Shown: in pieces, positions 16,932 to 25,430 of the stretch
How positions within the stretch are numbered: position 1 is the first letter of the stretch
Layout of the letters: the number at the start of each line of letters is the position of its first letter
Assembly (NCBI GenBank): GCA_021155195.1
Contig: JAJNPV010000049.1
Location: forward strand, 62,001 to 126,000
Origin: Ohtaekwangia sp.
GTDB lineage: Bacteria > Bacteroidota > Bacteroidia > Cytophagales > Cyclobacteriaceae
DNA length: 64,000 nt
Direction of reading: 5' to 3'
The notes under the pieces: generated by a model
What the model was told of the DNA's origin: nothing
Databases searched by the model: none
What the model saw: the letters and a program-made list of their open reading frames with translations, nothing else
Made by a program: the position numbers and the translations under genes

Positions 16932-17696
16932 ATGTCAATAACAAAACATTCTGAATTGATTGAAATGCAAAAGGTAAGTGAAGCGGTTGCTTTTACACTC
17001 AAGGAAATGAGAAATTATGCGCACCCTGGCATGACAACAAAGCAATTAGACAATTATGGTGGGCAAATCCTTAATGATTTAGGAGCAAAATCAGCTCCCT
17101 ATTTAACTTATGGTTTTCCAGGGTGGACTTGTATAAGTTTGAATAATGAATTTTGTCACGGTATACCTTCAGACAAAAGTGTGCTTAAGGAAGGAGACTT
17201 AATTAATATTGACGTTTCAGCAGAATTGAATGGCTTTTGGTCGGACAATGGTGGCTCATTTGTTCTAGGTGAAGATATAAACAAACATCAAAAACTTATT
17301 GAAGCATCAAAGCAAATTTTACATAAAGCAATTCACAATATAAAAAGTGGAGTTCGCATATCCGATATAGGTTTTTTAATAGAAACTGAAGCTAAAAGAA
17401 GAGGCTATAAAGTCATCAGGAATTTGACAGGTCACGGGATAGGAAGAGGACTTCATGAAGAACCAATCGAAATAGCTAATTATAGTGATCGATTTAATCT
17501 TACAAGATTTAAGAAGAACTCCGTAGTGGCGGTTGAAACATTTATATCAACAACTTCATCATATGCTGAAACATTAAAAGACGGCTGGACGATGGTTGGA
17601 AATAAAGGAGGCTTTATGGCACAACACGAACATACTATTATTGTTACTGACGGAAAACCGATTGTGTTAACAGAGATAAACGAAATATGGAATTAA
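16932..17696 (+). CDS. map: Type I methionine aminopeptidase (stand-alone copy)
   Basis: Removes the initiator methionine from nascent proteins. The 254 residues carry the five metal ligands: Asp in NIDVSAELNGFWSD (two), His in LTGHGIGRGLHEEP, Glu in VAVETF and Glu in MAQHEHTIIV. The substrate His is in NEFCHGIP. The active site is therefore intact. The copy normally found in Bacteroidota lies in the ribosomal protein operon, so this is probably a second, acquired enzyme. It is AT-rich, it starts at the break point of an IS3 remnant and it is followed by a broken VOC gene. Alternatively it could be the only copy; the rest of the genome would show this. Confidence 0.9.
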   Translation: MSITKHSELIEMQKVSEAVAFTLKEMRNYAHPGMTTKQLDNYGGQILNDLGAKSAPYLTYGFPGWTCISLNNEFCHGIPSDKSVLKEGDLINIDVSAELNGFWSDNGGSFVLGEDINKHQKLIEASKQILHKAIHNIKSGVRISDIGFLIETEAKRRGYKVIRNLTGHGIGRGLHEEPIEIANYSDRFNLTRFKKNSVVAVETFISTTSSYAETLKDGWTMVGNKGGFMAQHEHTIIVTDGKPIVLTEINEIWN

Positions 17697-17877
17697 AGAA
17701 AACGATTAACTAAATTAACAACGAGATACAAATAGCCCGAATCGCTAACGAAAATGTATAAAACATGGTTGGAGCGTAGAAATAGCGAGCCGGCTGAAAT
17801 CAAAAAAACGACTTTTCTCCGCGGATAATTCGTAACACGGAGACTCTGGACAAAGTGAAAACTAAAAACTACAGAAT

Positions 17878-18240
17878 ATGAATTTCACAAAATTAGTACC
17901 CAGTGTATTTTATACAGACCTTTCAGACGGACTTAAATTATTTGTCGACTGTCTGCAATTTACGATTGAACACAAAGATTTAAATTCTTCTCAGCCTTAT
18001 TGTGTATTAAGAAAAGATGGAATAAGCATTATGGTTTTTCAAGATGAACAATTAGCAAAAGAACATAATCCAGAACTAAGGCTTGTAACGGATAATATTG
18101 AAGAAGTATATGCAGAGGTGTCTACATCACATCCTCATTTACTTCACCCAAATCTTGACATAGTTACAGCCAGACCTTGAGGTGCAAAAGAATTTGCGAT
18201 TGGAGACAATCAACTCGGCATTAGATTTCAACAATGGTGA
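17878..18240 (+). pseudogene. VOC (glyoxalase/bleomycin-resistance-like) protein broken by a Trp-to-stop change
   Basis: The frame opens with MNFTKLVPSVFYTDLSDGLK and shows the VOC betaalphabetabetabeta pattern to residue 100, ending DIVTARP then TGA at 18178-18180. Directly in frame after that TGA the sequence continues GAKEFAIGDNQLGIRFQQW up to TGA at 18238-18240. VOC proteins commonly have a P-W-G-x-x-E-F motif here, so the TGA sits exactly where TGG (Trp) is expected. One G-to-A change therefore removes the last beta strand. The gene is most simply a recent pseudogene; a sequencing error or a functional short form is possible. The 17697-17877 gap before it shows no clear feature. Confidence 0.8.
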
Positions 18241-18358
18241 CAATTAAAGACTGAGTAAAAATAACGAACCACTAGCAAGGTTGGAAAGTGTTCAACTTAC
18301 GGTGTTTCAACATTACCTTGACTTACCCTAAGGCTTTCAAGAGGCCCGAAATTATTAC

Positions 18359-20806
18359 TCACTGACTGCGCAATGAACCTACTGGATTTTGAATAGCTGC
18401 CTTTATGGATTGATAGCTTACCGTTATCCAGGCAATGAGTAAAGCGGAAGCTCCAGAAACAAAGATGATCCACAGGCTAATATCAATTCGGTAAGCAAAT
18501 GTCTGCAGCCACCAGTTTTCCATCACATACCAGGCAACCGGCACTGCTAATACAAACGCCAGCAAAATCATTTTCGTAAAGTCCTTGGACAATAAGAACA
18601 CAACACCACTTACGGAAGAACCTAATACTTTTCGCACCCCAATTTCTTTGGTACGCAAACTGGTAATGTAAGCCGAGAGTGCAAACAATCCAATACAGGA
18701 AACGAAAATTGCCAAGCCTGAGAACACCGCAAAAAGCTTTCCTGATCTTTGTTCGTTTTCATATTGCGCATTTATATTCTGATCCAGAAAAGAAAATTTA
18801 AAAGATTGCTCGGGATTTGATTGCTTCCATAATTTTTCAATGGATTGAATGGCCGATGGAATCTGTCCACCTTTTACCCGTGCCATCACGTAAGCAACTC
18901 CTCCTCCAAAGATCTCATCGCTTTGCAACACCAATGGTGTTATTTCTTCTTTCAACGAAATGAAATTAAAATCTTTTACAATACCGGTTATGGTATAAAT
19001 CCTATCCACCCGGTTGCCCTCATTATCTTGCTGTGCGTTTACCAACTTTCTCCCAATTGGATTTTCCAACCCCATTACCTTTACAGCACTTTCATTGAGC
19101 ATAACCGAGAGTGAATCATTTGTTTCTTCCGAATAGAATCTACCTTCCAACAACGTAAGGCCCAACGTCTCTTCTAACCCGTCAGCAATAATCATGCTTT
19201 TGGTTGTTAAGATTTCAGAAGACCCTTCCGGTTGAAATTGAATCCCAAAATAATCGCTCTCTTTACCAGGCATGGAGGATGAACCAGCTGCTTTTGTAAC
19301 TTCGGGCAGGCGCCTTACTTCTTCTAAAAATGTTTTTTGCTTTTGACGTTCCAATGTGAAGAATTTTTCAACAATCAGCACTTGATCTTTATCAAAACCC
19401 AGTGATTTATTTTGCATGAACTCCATTTGTTGTTGAATTACTAAGGTTCCAATCATTAACATAATAGAAATCCAAAACTGGAATACCACTAATCCATTGC
19501 GAATCCATTTACCTTTAGCACTACTGGTAAAATTTCCTTTCATTACCACAACGGGATTAAATCCAGAAAGGACAAAAGCGGGATAAATGCCCGCAAGTAA
19601 ACCCACAATAGAAGCGAGACCCAACAAGCTGGCACCAGACATTACTGTTATGGGCAGAATCAATTGCTTCCCCGTAAGGTTATTAAAATAGGGTAGCAAG
19701 AAATAAACGAGCCCCACTGCAATGAGTACGCCCATCACACTAAGTACAAACGATTCAGTGAGAAACTGTGTAATTAGTTGTTGACGGAAAGAGCCCATCG
19801 TTTTCCGCACCCCAACCTCTTTCGCACGTTCTGAAGATCGCGCAGTGGCGAGATTCATAAAATTGATGCAGGCAATCACTAAAATTAAAATTGCAACTGC
19901 TATCATAATAAAAACAGAAGTGCGATTGCCCGATGGTTTCATCTGTGCTTCCAAGTTGATTGGATCTAAATGTATCTCCGGTAATGCTTGAAGAAAATAA
20001 CGATATCCATTTCCTTCATTTTTATAATCGGCCCACGACTTTCCTAAATCACGCTCGATTTGCGCAGCCGCATAGGTATCCACCATTTTAGGAAACTTGG
20101 CTTCGAGTGCTACTGCATCGGCATTGGGTTTTAATTTGAAAAATGTAAAGGCCGAAAAAGAAGTAAAATTTTCGCGGTTCGTAAAAGGAAAGGTAGCCGT
20201 TGCAAGCACAGCATTAAACCGAAAGTGTGAGTTATCAGGAACATCTTGAAGAACTCCACTTACTTTATATTCCTGATTTCCGCCTCGTATTATTTTGCCA
20301 ATTGGATCTTCGTCTCCAAAATATCGCCTGGCCATTTCTTCAGTTACCAACAATTCATTGGCTTGTCGTAAAACCGTTTTAGGATTTCCCTTCAGCAATT
20401 CAAAACTAAACATGGGCAAGAAAGCGCTATCGGCAATCAGAATAAAATCTTCATCAAACTGTTTTACTTCATCGCGTTCATTTTTATAACTCATTGAAAA
20501 ATTGCCAAAGCCAAAAAGATTGGCCGCTTGTTCTATCTCAGGAAAATCGCGTAAAGCGGCTTGAGCAAAAGAATGAGGAATGATGGCATAATAGGTTGAA
20601 TGATTTGGATACTTTCTTTCCAACACCATGCGATAAATACGATCGCCATCCTTAAAAAATTTATCGTACGAAAACTCATTTCGCACAAACAAAACAATCA
20701 ACAAACAACTGGCTACCCCTACCGCCAACCCCAGTACATTGATGGTTGTATAGAGTTTCTGCTTAAATAAATTCCGGAGGGCAATTTTGAGATTGTTTTT
20801 AAACAT
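18359..20806 (-). CDS. FtsX/MacB-type ABC transporter permease
   Basis: An 815-residue inner-membrane protein with two repeats of the MacB periplasmic-core plus FtsX membrane domain. A first transmembrane segment lies at about 20-42 (TTINVLGLAVGVASCLLIVL), then a periplasmic domain. FtsX-type segments follow near 300-450, containing ARSSERAKEVGVRKTMGS. A second periplasmic domain and a second FtsX block contain LRTKEIGVRKVLGSS. The duplicated E-x-GVRK signature is diagnostic. This long form is abundant in Bacteroidota, is linked to export or signalling, and usually lacks an adjacent ATPase, as here. Substrate unknown. It stands about 90 bp downstream of the hydroxyproline oxidase gene on the same strand. 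Confidence 0.9.
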   Translation of the reverse strand: MFKNNLKIALRNLFKQKLYTTINVLGLAVGVASCLLIVLFVRNEFSYDKFFKDGDRIYRMVLERKYPNHSTYYAIIPHSFAQAALRDFPEIEQAANLFGFGNFSMSYKNERDEVKQFDEDFILIADSAFLPMFSFELLKGNPKTVLRQANELLVTEEMARRYFGDEDPIGKIIRGGNQEYKVSGVLQDVPDNSHFRFNAVLATATFPFTNRENFTSFSAFTFFKLKPNADAVALEAKFPKMVDTYAAAQIERDLGKSWADYKNEGNGYRYFLQALPEIHLDPINLEAQMKPSGNRTSVFIMIAVAILILVIACINFMNLATARSSERAKEVGVRKTMGSFRQQLITQFLTESFVLSVMGVLIAVGLVYFLLPYFNNLTGKQLILPITVMSGASLLGLASIVGLLAGIYPAFVLSGFNPVVVMKGNFTSSAKGKWIRNGLVVFQFWISIMLMIGTLVIQQQMEFMQNKSLGFDKDQVLIVEKFFTLERQKQKTFLEEVRRLPEVTKAAGSSSMPGKESDYFGIQFQPEGSSEILTTKSMIIADGLEETLGLTLLEGRFYSEETNDSLSVMLNESAVKVMGLENPIGRKLVNAQQDNEGNRVDRIYTITGIVKDFNFISLKEEITPLVLQSDEIFGGGVAYVMARVKGGQIPSAIQSIEKLWKQSNPEQSFKFSFLDQNINAQYENEQRSGKLFAVFSGLAIFVSCIGLFALSAYITSLRTKEIGVRKVLGSSVSGVVFLLSKDFTKMILLAFVLAVPVAWYVMENWWLQTFAYRIDISLWIIFVSGASALLIAWITVSYQSIKAAIQNPVGSLRSQ

Positions 20807-20898
20807 ACCGATTGAGTTTAAAAGGCGTAAAACAATAATACTTCATTTCTGGTGAGATGGTTACACCATTAGTAAAGTTTAAGGCCGAATCTAAAAAA

Positions 20899-22140
20899 TC
20901 AAAACCGTTGTGGGTTAAATGCATCGAGATTTACGCTAGTTTTTTCCTGAACGATGATTTCAGAAACCAATTTTCCCGTGCCTGGCCCCTGGCTTAGCCC
21001 CATCATAGAGTGGCCGGTTGCTATAGTTAGGTTTTTAATTTTTGAAGATTTGCCAATGTAGGGTAACCCATCCGGAGAGCAAGGTCGCAATCCGTGCCAA
21101 ACATCCTTTATTCCTGGCATTATTACCTTCATTTCGGGATAATAGTTTGGAATAGAATCTACAATTCCCTTCACGCGATTCATACTAATGCTGTGATCCA
21201 CTCCCGTAATTTCCATAGTACCACCAAAGCGCAAAGAATCACCCATAGGAGTAACAGCCACCCTAGCTTCTAAAAATATGGATGGGACTCGAACATTTTT
21301 TTCGACCTGAGGCAATGTAAAACTGTAGCCCTTGCCAGCTTGCATGGGTATTGACAATCCTAACTTAGCGGCCACCCCACCCGACCACGAACCCGTTGCA
21401 AGTATCACTTCATCAAATTCAAAATCTTTAGCAGTTGTGTTGATTGATTTTATTATGTCTCCTTCAATAATAAAATCATTGACAAGTGTGTTTGTTTGGA
21501 AAACCACTCCTTGCTGTTTTAGATAACTGATTAATTGGATTACTAATAATTGTGGAGTTATATGTGCATCGCCAGGAAAATAAATTCCACCACGCACATC
21601 TACTTTTACATCGGGTTCTAATTTTTGAACCTCCGAAGCTGACAAAACGTGCGCTTCCAATCCATGCTGATTAGCAAATGTGGCCATCTCAGCTTCTTCA
21701 TGTTCTGTTTCTTTTGTTTTATAAAGCATGAGTAATCCACGTTCGTGATAACCAAAATCGAAAGGAAGATCATTTGCCAATTGTTGATACATCGCTTTGC
21801 TAAACAAGCTCAAATCTTTTAACGCTGGCGCTGATTTAGCTACATGCTCTTTGGTTGCACTTTTATAAAAATGATAACCCCATTTTACTAAGTCGCCACT
21901 AAGTCGGGGCTTTACATAAAACGGACTGGTTGAATTAAACATCCACCTGATGCCTTTCGAAATCATGCCCGGTGCAGCCAGCGGAATGATGTGACTAGGA
22001 ACAATCATACCTGCATTGCCAAATGAGCAACCCATTGTTAAGTCACCCTGATCAATAATTGTTACGTGATGACCAGCCTTATTTAGATAATGGGCTGAAC
22101 TTAATCCAATGATGCCGCCACCGATGACCCCGATTTTCAT
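20899..22140 (-). CDS. FAD-dependent D-amino-acid oxidoreductase, probable cis-4-hydroxy-D-proline oxidase
   Basis: The N-terminal Rossmann motif GVIGGGIIGLSSAHYLNKAG (from residue 3) and the C-terminal GLRPCSPDGLPYIGKS and ATGHSMMGLSQGPGTGKL are typical of DadA-type FAD enzymes. At 413 residues it has the family size. In this operon it would oxidise cis-4-hydroxy-D-proline to 1-pyrroline-4-hydroxy-2-carboxylate, the step between the epimerase and the DapA-family deaminase. The specificity is inferred from context; sequence alone says D-amino-acid dehydrogenase. Its ATG overlaps the stop of the preceding S23-like gene (ATGA), so its translation is probably coupled to that unexpected gene. Confidence 0.87.
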   Translation of the reverse strand: MKIGVIGGGIIGLSSAHYLNKAGHHVTIIDQGDLTMGCSFGNAGMIVPSHIIPLAAPGMISKGIRWMFNSTSPFYVKPRLSGDLVKWGYHFYKSATKEHVAKSAPALKDLSLFSKAMYQQLANDLPFDFGYHERGLLMLYKTKETEHEEAEMATFANQHGLEAHVLSASEVQKLEPDVKVDVRGGIYFPGDAHITPQLLVIQLISYLKQQGVVFQTNTLVNDFIIEGDIIKSINTTAKDFEFDEVILATGSWSGGVAAKLGLSIPMQAGKGYSFTLPQVEKNVRVPSIFLEARVAVTPMGDSLRFGGTMEITGVDHSISMNRVKGIVDSIPNYYPEMKVIMPGIKDVWHGLRPCSPDGLPYIGKSSKIKNLTIATGHSMMGLSQGPGTGKLVSEIIVQEKTSVNLDAFNPQRF

Positions 22141-22592
22141 ACTTCTGGAAAATTGTTACTGGATACTTGATCCTCGTTGCTGGAAGATTGGGTATAATAT
22201 TCCGCATCAGGCTCATTTATTTGATTGGAGTTATGATCTCTTTCAACAGCTTGTAAAAAATTATTGATCTTACGTCCTAATTTTTGTAAGCCTTGATGTA
22301 AACTATCAAATAGCAATTGATCCTTTAATGATTTTGTCTCATATAAAGTTTCAAGGTGATCGATTGTTTCGTCATTCGAAGCCTGAGCAATAATAAGAAA
22401 CCGGATGAAATCGGCCTTGTATTTTCTTCTTCCGTATCCTTCTACAATATTTGATCGAACTGATTTACTTGATCTTCTGATTTGTTGAGCCACTTCAAAT
22501 TGTTCAAACTTTGGAAGAGCTAGCGACATTTCATGAATCTTGATTGAAATTTCCCTTGCCTCTTGCCAAATTTCTAATTTCTTGTAGCTCAT
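22137..22592 (-). CDS. Four-helix-bundle protein of the S23 / 23S rRNA-intervening-sequence family
   Basis: The start MSYKKLEIWQEAREISIKIH and the segment FEVAQQIRRSSKSVRSNIVEGYGRR are the hallmarks of the S23 (TIGR02436) four-helix-bundle family. It includes proteins encoded within 23S rRNA intervening sequences and relatives of the Avd protein of diversity-generating retroelements. Residues 1-120 form the domain. The last 25 residues (QSSSNEDQVSSNNFPEV region) are encoded by a copy of the CCAGTATCAAG repeat family. The gene is inserted between the epimerase and oxidase genes of a catabolic operon and ends in ATGA overlap with the oxidase. Near-identical 17-bp direct repeats bracket it. Function of free-standing members is unknown; a mobile or nucleic-acid-binding role is inference. 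Confidence 0.85.
   Translation of the reverse strand: MSYKKLEIWQEAREISIKIHEMSLALPKFEQFEVAQQIRRSSKSVRSNIVEGYGRRKYKADFIRFLIIAQASNDETIDHLETLYETKSLKDQLLFDSLHQGLQKLGRKINNFLQAVERDHNSNQINEPDAEYYTQSSSNEDQVSSNNFPEV
22155..22186. repeat. CCAGTATCAAG-family repeat inside the 3' end of the S23 gene
   Basis: GTTACTGGATACTTGATCCT at 22155-22174 continues with CGTTGCTGGAAG to 22186. It encodes the C-terminal tail of the S23 protein. Its first 17 bases match 22608-22624 at 16 of 17 positions, in direct orientation 453 bp away. Confidence 0.8.
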
Positions 22593-22607
22593 AGAATCTC
22601 GATACTA

Positions 22608-22706
22608 GTTACTGGATACTCGATATAGATACTTACTGAACCCCATCAATCAAATATCCAGAATTCAAAATCAAGGATCAAGAATCCAGTATCAAGCATC
22701 CAGTAA
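22608..22706. repeat. Inverted-repeat element upstream of the S23 gene
   Basis: GTTACTGGATACTCGAT (22608-22624) is answered by ATCAAGCATCCAGTAA (22691-22706), its near reverse complement, with further units in between (ATCAAGGATCAAGAATCCAG near 22672-22691). This fills the gap between the epimerase and S23 genes and belongs to the same family as 587-632 and 22155-22186. Confidence 0.8.
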
Positions 22707-22714
22707 GCATCCAA

Positions 22715-23716
22715 TTATATCACCTGAAACCCATACGCATACGGATCATCTTCCGAATCGATGGTAATTGTATTGTGTCCATAAATTTTGGCCCAGCCTT
22801 CTACACTGGGTATAATTGCTGGCTTGCCATCAAGTTCTGTAACTTCTTCAATCCTGCCAATAAACTTTGAGCCAATTATACTTTCGTGGATAAAGTCTTC
22901 ACCTTTTTTCAGTTTTCCTTTTGTGAACCACTGAGCCAAACGCGCTGAAGTACCTGTGCCACACGGTGAACGATCAATTGCTTTATCTCCATAGAATACT
23001 GCATTTCGTGCGGTGGATGTTGAGTCAATCGGATTGCCCGTCCAGAGTATATGACTGCACCCATTAATGGTAGGGTTTTCCGGATGAACAAACGTATGTT
23101 TCTTATTGATATCCTTTCGTAATTCCCGACTCCAGGAAATTAATTGATCGGCTGTATAAGCGTCAATTCCCTTAAAGTTTTTCTGCATATCAACAATGGC
23201 ATAAAAATTTCCACCATACGAAACATCCAGTGTAAGCTCGCCTAACTCAGGACACGTTGCTGTAATATTTTCAGCAGCTAAATAGGCTTTCACATTTCTA
23301 ATCTTCACCGACTTCACCTTGCTTCCCTCCTGCCTGTACTCAATATGCACCAATCCCGCAGGCACTTCCAATTTTAGAATCCCCGGAGTTTTAGGAATCA
23401 CCAATCCTTCTTCTATTGCTATGGTAACAGTACCGATTGTTCCATGTCCGCACATAGGAAGACAACCACTGGTTTCAATAAACAATACCCCCACATCGTT
23501 GGTCGGATCAGAAGGCGGATATAAAATACTTCCACTCATCATGTCGTGACCACGTGGTTCAAACATTAACCCTTTCCGAATCCAATCATACTCCTTCAAA
23601 AAGTGCTGACGCTTTTCGCTCATGTTCGCACCTTCCAACTTAGGACCGCCTTCAGCTACTACCCGAACCGGATTGCCGCAGGTGTGAGCGTCTATGCATC
23701 TAAAAGTATTCTTCAT
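22715..23716 (-). CDS. 4-hydroxyproline 2-epimerase (proline racemase family)
   Basis: Interconverts trans-4-hydroxy-L-proline and cis-4-hydroxy-D-proline using two cysteines. Both catalytic Cys motifs are present: CLPMCGHGTIGT and DRSPCGTGTSARLA. The presence of both Cys residues separates it from the dehydratases, in which one is Thr or Ser. The FEPRGHDMMSGSI block also fits. The longest open frame starts at a TTG at 23722, but the in-frame ATG at 23716 gives MKNTFRCIDAHTCGNPVRVV, the standard N-terminus, and 334 codons. It is flanked by two different repeat elements and lies inside the hydroxyproline operon. Confidence 0.92.
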   Translation of the reverse strand: MKNTFRCIDAHTCGNPVRVVAEGGPKLEGANMSEKRQHFLKEYDWIRKGLMFEPRGHDMMSGSILYPPSDPTNDVGVLFIETSGCLPMCGHGTIGTVTIAIEEGLVIPKTPGILKLEVPAGLVHIEYRQEGSKVKSVKIRNVKAYLAAENITATCPELGELTLDVSYGGNFYAIVDMQKNFKGIDAYTADQLISWSRELRKDINKKHTFVHPENPTINGCSHILWTGNPIDSTSTARNAVFYGDKAIDRSPCGTGTSARLAQWFTKGKLKKGEDFIHESIIGSKFIGRIEEVTELDGKPAIIPSVEGWAKIYGHNTITIDSEDDPYAYGFQVI

Positions 23717-23723
23717 ATTCAAT

Positions 23724-23798
23724 AAGTAGGCAGTTGGCAGACTGCAGCAGGCAGTATGGCATTAGTCCTGCCAACTTCATACAGGTTACTGCCCACTT
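23724..23798. repeat. Inverted-repeat element, GGCAGTTGGCAG family
   Basis: GTTGGCAG (23733-23740) is perfectly complementary to CTGCCAAC (23768-23775). AGTAGGCAGT (23725-23734) pairs with ACTGCCCACT (23788-23797) with one G-T wobble. The nested arms occupy nearly the whole gap between the aldehyde dehydrogenase and the epimerase genes. Confidence 0.75.
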
Positions 23799-23800
23799 TT

Positions 23801-25279
23801 TTATTTCTTAAACTCCCCATCAAACAATCTCCAAATCTTTAGCGGATTGGAATTTTTTAATTCATCGGGCAGCAAGGCATCGGGAAAATTTTGAAAAGCC
23901 ACGGGTCTTACAAAACGCTTAATGGCATCGGTACCTACCGCTGTGAAGCGTGAGTCCGTAGTTGCCGGATATGGACCACCATGATTTTGAGCAGCCACTA
24001 CTTCCACTCCGGTAGGAACTCCATTGATTACTAACCTTCCCGCCTTTTCGATTATGGAATTCAATAAGCTTTTATGATTCACCAATTCACTTTCATCGGC
24101 AATGATAGAAGCAGTTAATTGTCCATGAGTATGACTTATGACAGAATTTAATTCCTTTAAGTCCGCACAGCGAATGATCAACGAAAACGGACCGAATACT
24201 TCTTCTGCTAATGCGGGATTACTAATGAATTCTTTTGATGATACAGAAGCTACCAACGGTCTGCCTTGCGCTGAAGTTCCTTCAACCGTTGAAGATCCTT
24301 CAACCTTCACTCCTTTCTGCGCAAGCGCATTTTTCAATCTCTTGGAATAATTATCTGCAATACCCTGATGCAACATGGAAGCAGGAACTACCTTTTCAAT
24401 TTCAGAAGACAGCGCCTTAATAAATTGGTCCAATCCGGCTCCTTCAATTGCCAAAATTAAACCTGGGTTGGTACAAAATTGGCCAACACCCAATGTGATT
24501 GATCCCGCCAAGGTTGATGCTGTCTTCTCAGCATTGCGTGTTAATGTCTCAGGCAAGAGAATAACAGGATTAATACTACTCATCTCGGCAAAAACAGGAA
24601 TAGGCTCTGGCCGTTGATTTGCCAAATCAAATAATGCCTTACCTCCCGCCAAAGAACCCGTAAAGCCAACCGCTTTTGTAAACGAATTTTTTACAAGCGC
24701 CTGGCCAACTTCAAAATTAGCTCCATGGATATGTTGAAAAACTCCTTTCGGCATTCCGGTTTTATCCATCGCCTTTGCAATTGCTTTTGCTACTAACTCA
24801 GATGTGCCAGCATGCGCAGGATGTGCTTTCACAATAACGGGACAACCCGCTGCAAGCGCAGAGGCAGTATCACCACCCGCTGTTGAATACGCCAATGGAA
24901 AATTTGCTGCCCCAAACACAACTACGGGCCCTAACGGAACAAGCATTTTTCGTAAGTCAGGTTTAGGTGCAGGTGCTCTGTTGGGATTACCTGTATCCAC
25001 ACGGGCTTCCAACCACGATCCTTCTTCTACTAAGTCTGCAAACATGCGGCAATGACCCGTTGTTCGACCACGTTCATTAATAATGCGGGCTTCAGGCAAA
25101 TTAGTTTCCTTCATAGCGGTTGCTACCAACTCCTGACCTAAGGCTTCAATTTCATCCGCGATCGCGCGAAGAAATTCAGCCTTCTTTTTCCCTGAAAAAT
25201 TTTTGTACGATAGAAAAGCAACCTGGGCTTCTTTCAAGGCCTGATCTGCTTCCTGAACTGTTGCGTCTTTAAAACTCAT
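23801..25279 (-). CDS. 2-oxoglutarate semialdehyde (2,5-dioxovalerate) dehydrogenase
   Basis: An aldehyde dehydrogenase of 492 residues that would oxidise 2-oxoglutarate semialdehyde to 2-oxoglutarate with NAD(P)+. Landmarks are VVVFGAANFPLAYSTAGGDT (cofactor and aldehyde channel), IVKAHPAH (cofactor Lys), FTGSLAGGKAL, the general-base Glu in FAEMSSINPV, and the nucleophile Cys in GVGQFCTNPGL. The FAEMSS--NPV and GQFCTNPG forms are those of the type III semialdehyde dehydrogenase branch linked to hydroxyproline and sugar-acid pathways. The active site is complete. Position between the DapA-family deaminase and the epimerase fits the last step of 4-hydroxyproline breakdown. Confidence 0.92.
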   Translation of the reverse strand: MSFKDATVQEADQALKEAQVAFLSYKNFSGKKKAEFLRAIADEIEALGQELVATAMKETNLPEARIINERGRTTGHCRMFADLVEEGSWLEARVDTGNPNRAPAPKPDLRKMLVPLGPVVVFGAANFPLAYSTAGGDTASALAAGCPVIVKAHPAHAGTSELVAKAIAKAMDKTGMPKGVFQHIHGANFEVGQALVKNSFTKAVGFTGSLAGGKALFDLANQRPEPIPVFAEMSSINPVILLPETLTRNAEKTASTLAGSITLGVGQFCTNPGLILAIEGAGLDQFIKALSSEIEKVVPASMLHQGIADNYSKRLKNALAQKGVKVEGSSTVEGTSAQGRPLVASVSSKEFISNPALAEEVFGPFSLIIRCADLKELNSVISHTHGQLTASIIADESELVNHKSLLNSIIEKAGRLVINGVPTGVEVVAAQNHGGPYPATTDSRFTAVGTDAIKRFVRPVAFQNFPDALLPDELKNSNPLKIWRLFDGEFKK

Positions 25280-25430
25280 AATTAGTTAGTTTTACTGATA
25301 TTATACACCTTGTATCTATTGATTGGAAATTAATCCCCAAAAGCACAAGTGCATATCATCGATTATTAATTAGAACCACATCACAAGGTACAATGAATCA
25401 GCTTCAATGACGAAAAAATTGATCGATCAT

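Noticed and set aside
17742..17749. TCGCTAAC in the map-VOC gap, also at 30973-30980, as integron attC sites
   Set aside because: It does not fit the RYYYAAC/GTTRRRY core with paired boxes, and no integrase is in view. A shared short sequence near acquired genes is noted but not enough.
18178..18180. In-frame TGA read as selenocysteine or a reassigned Trp codon
   Set aside because: No hairpin of the expected kind follows, the expected residue is Trp, and other genes in the window end normally at TGA codons (for example rqcH and the S23 gene). A point mutation is simpler.
24138..25055. Several frames antisense to the aldehyde dehydrogenase
   Set aside because: No family similarity and complete overlap with a complete enzyme gene.
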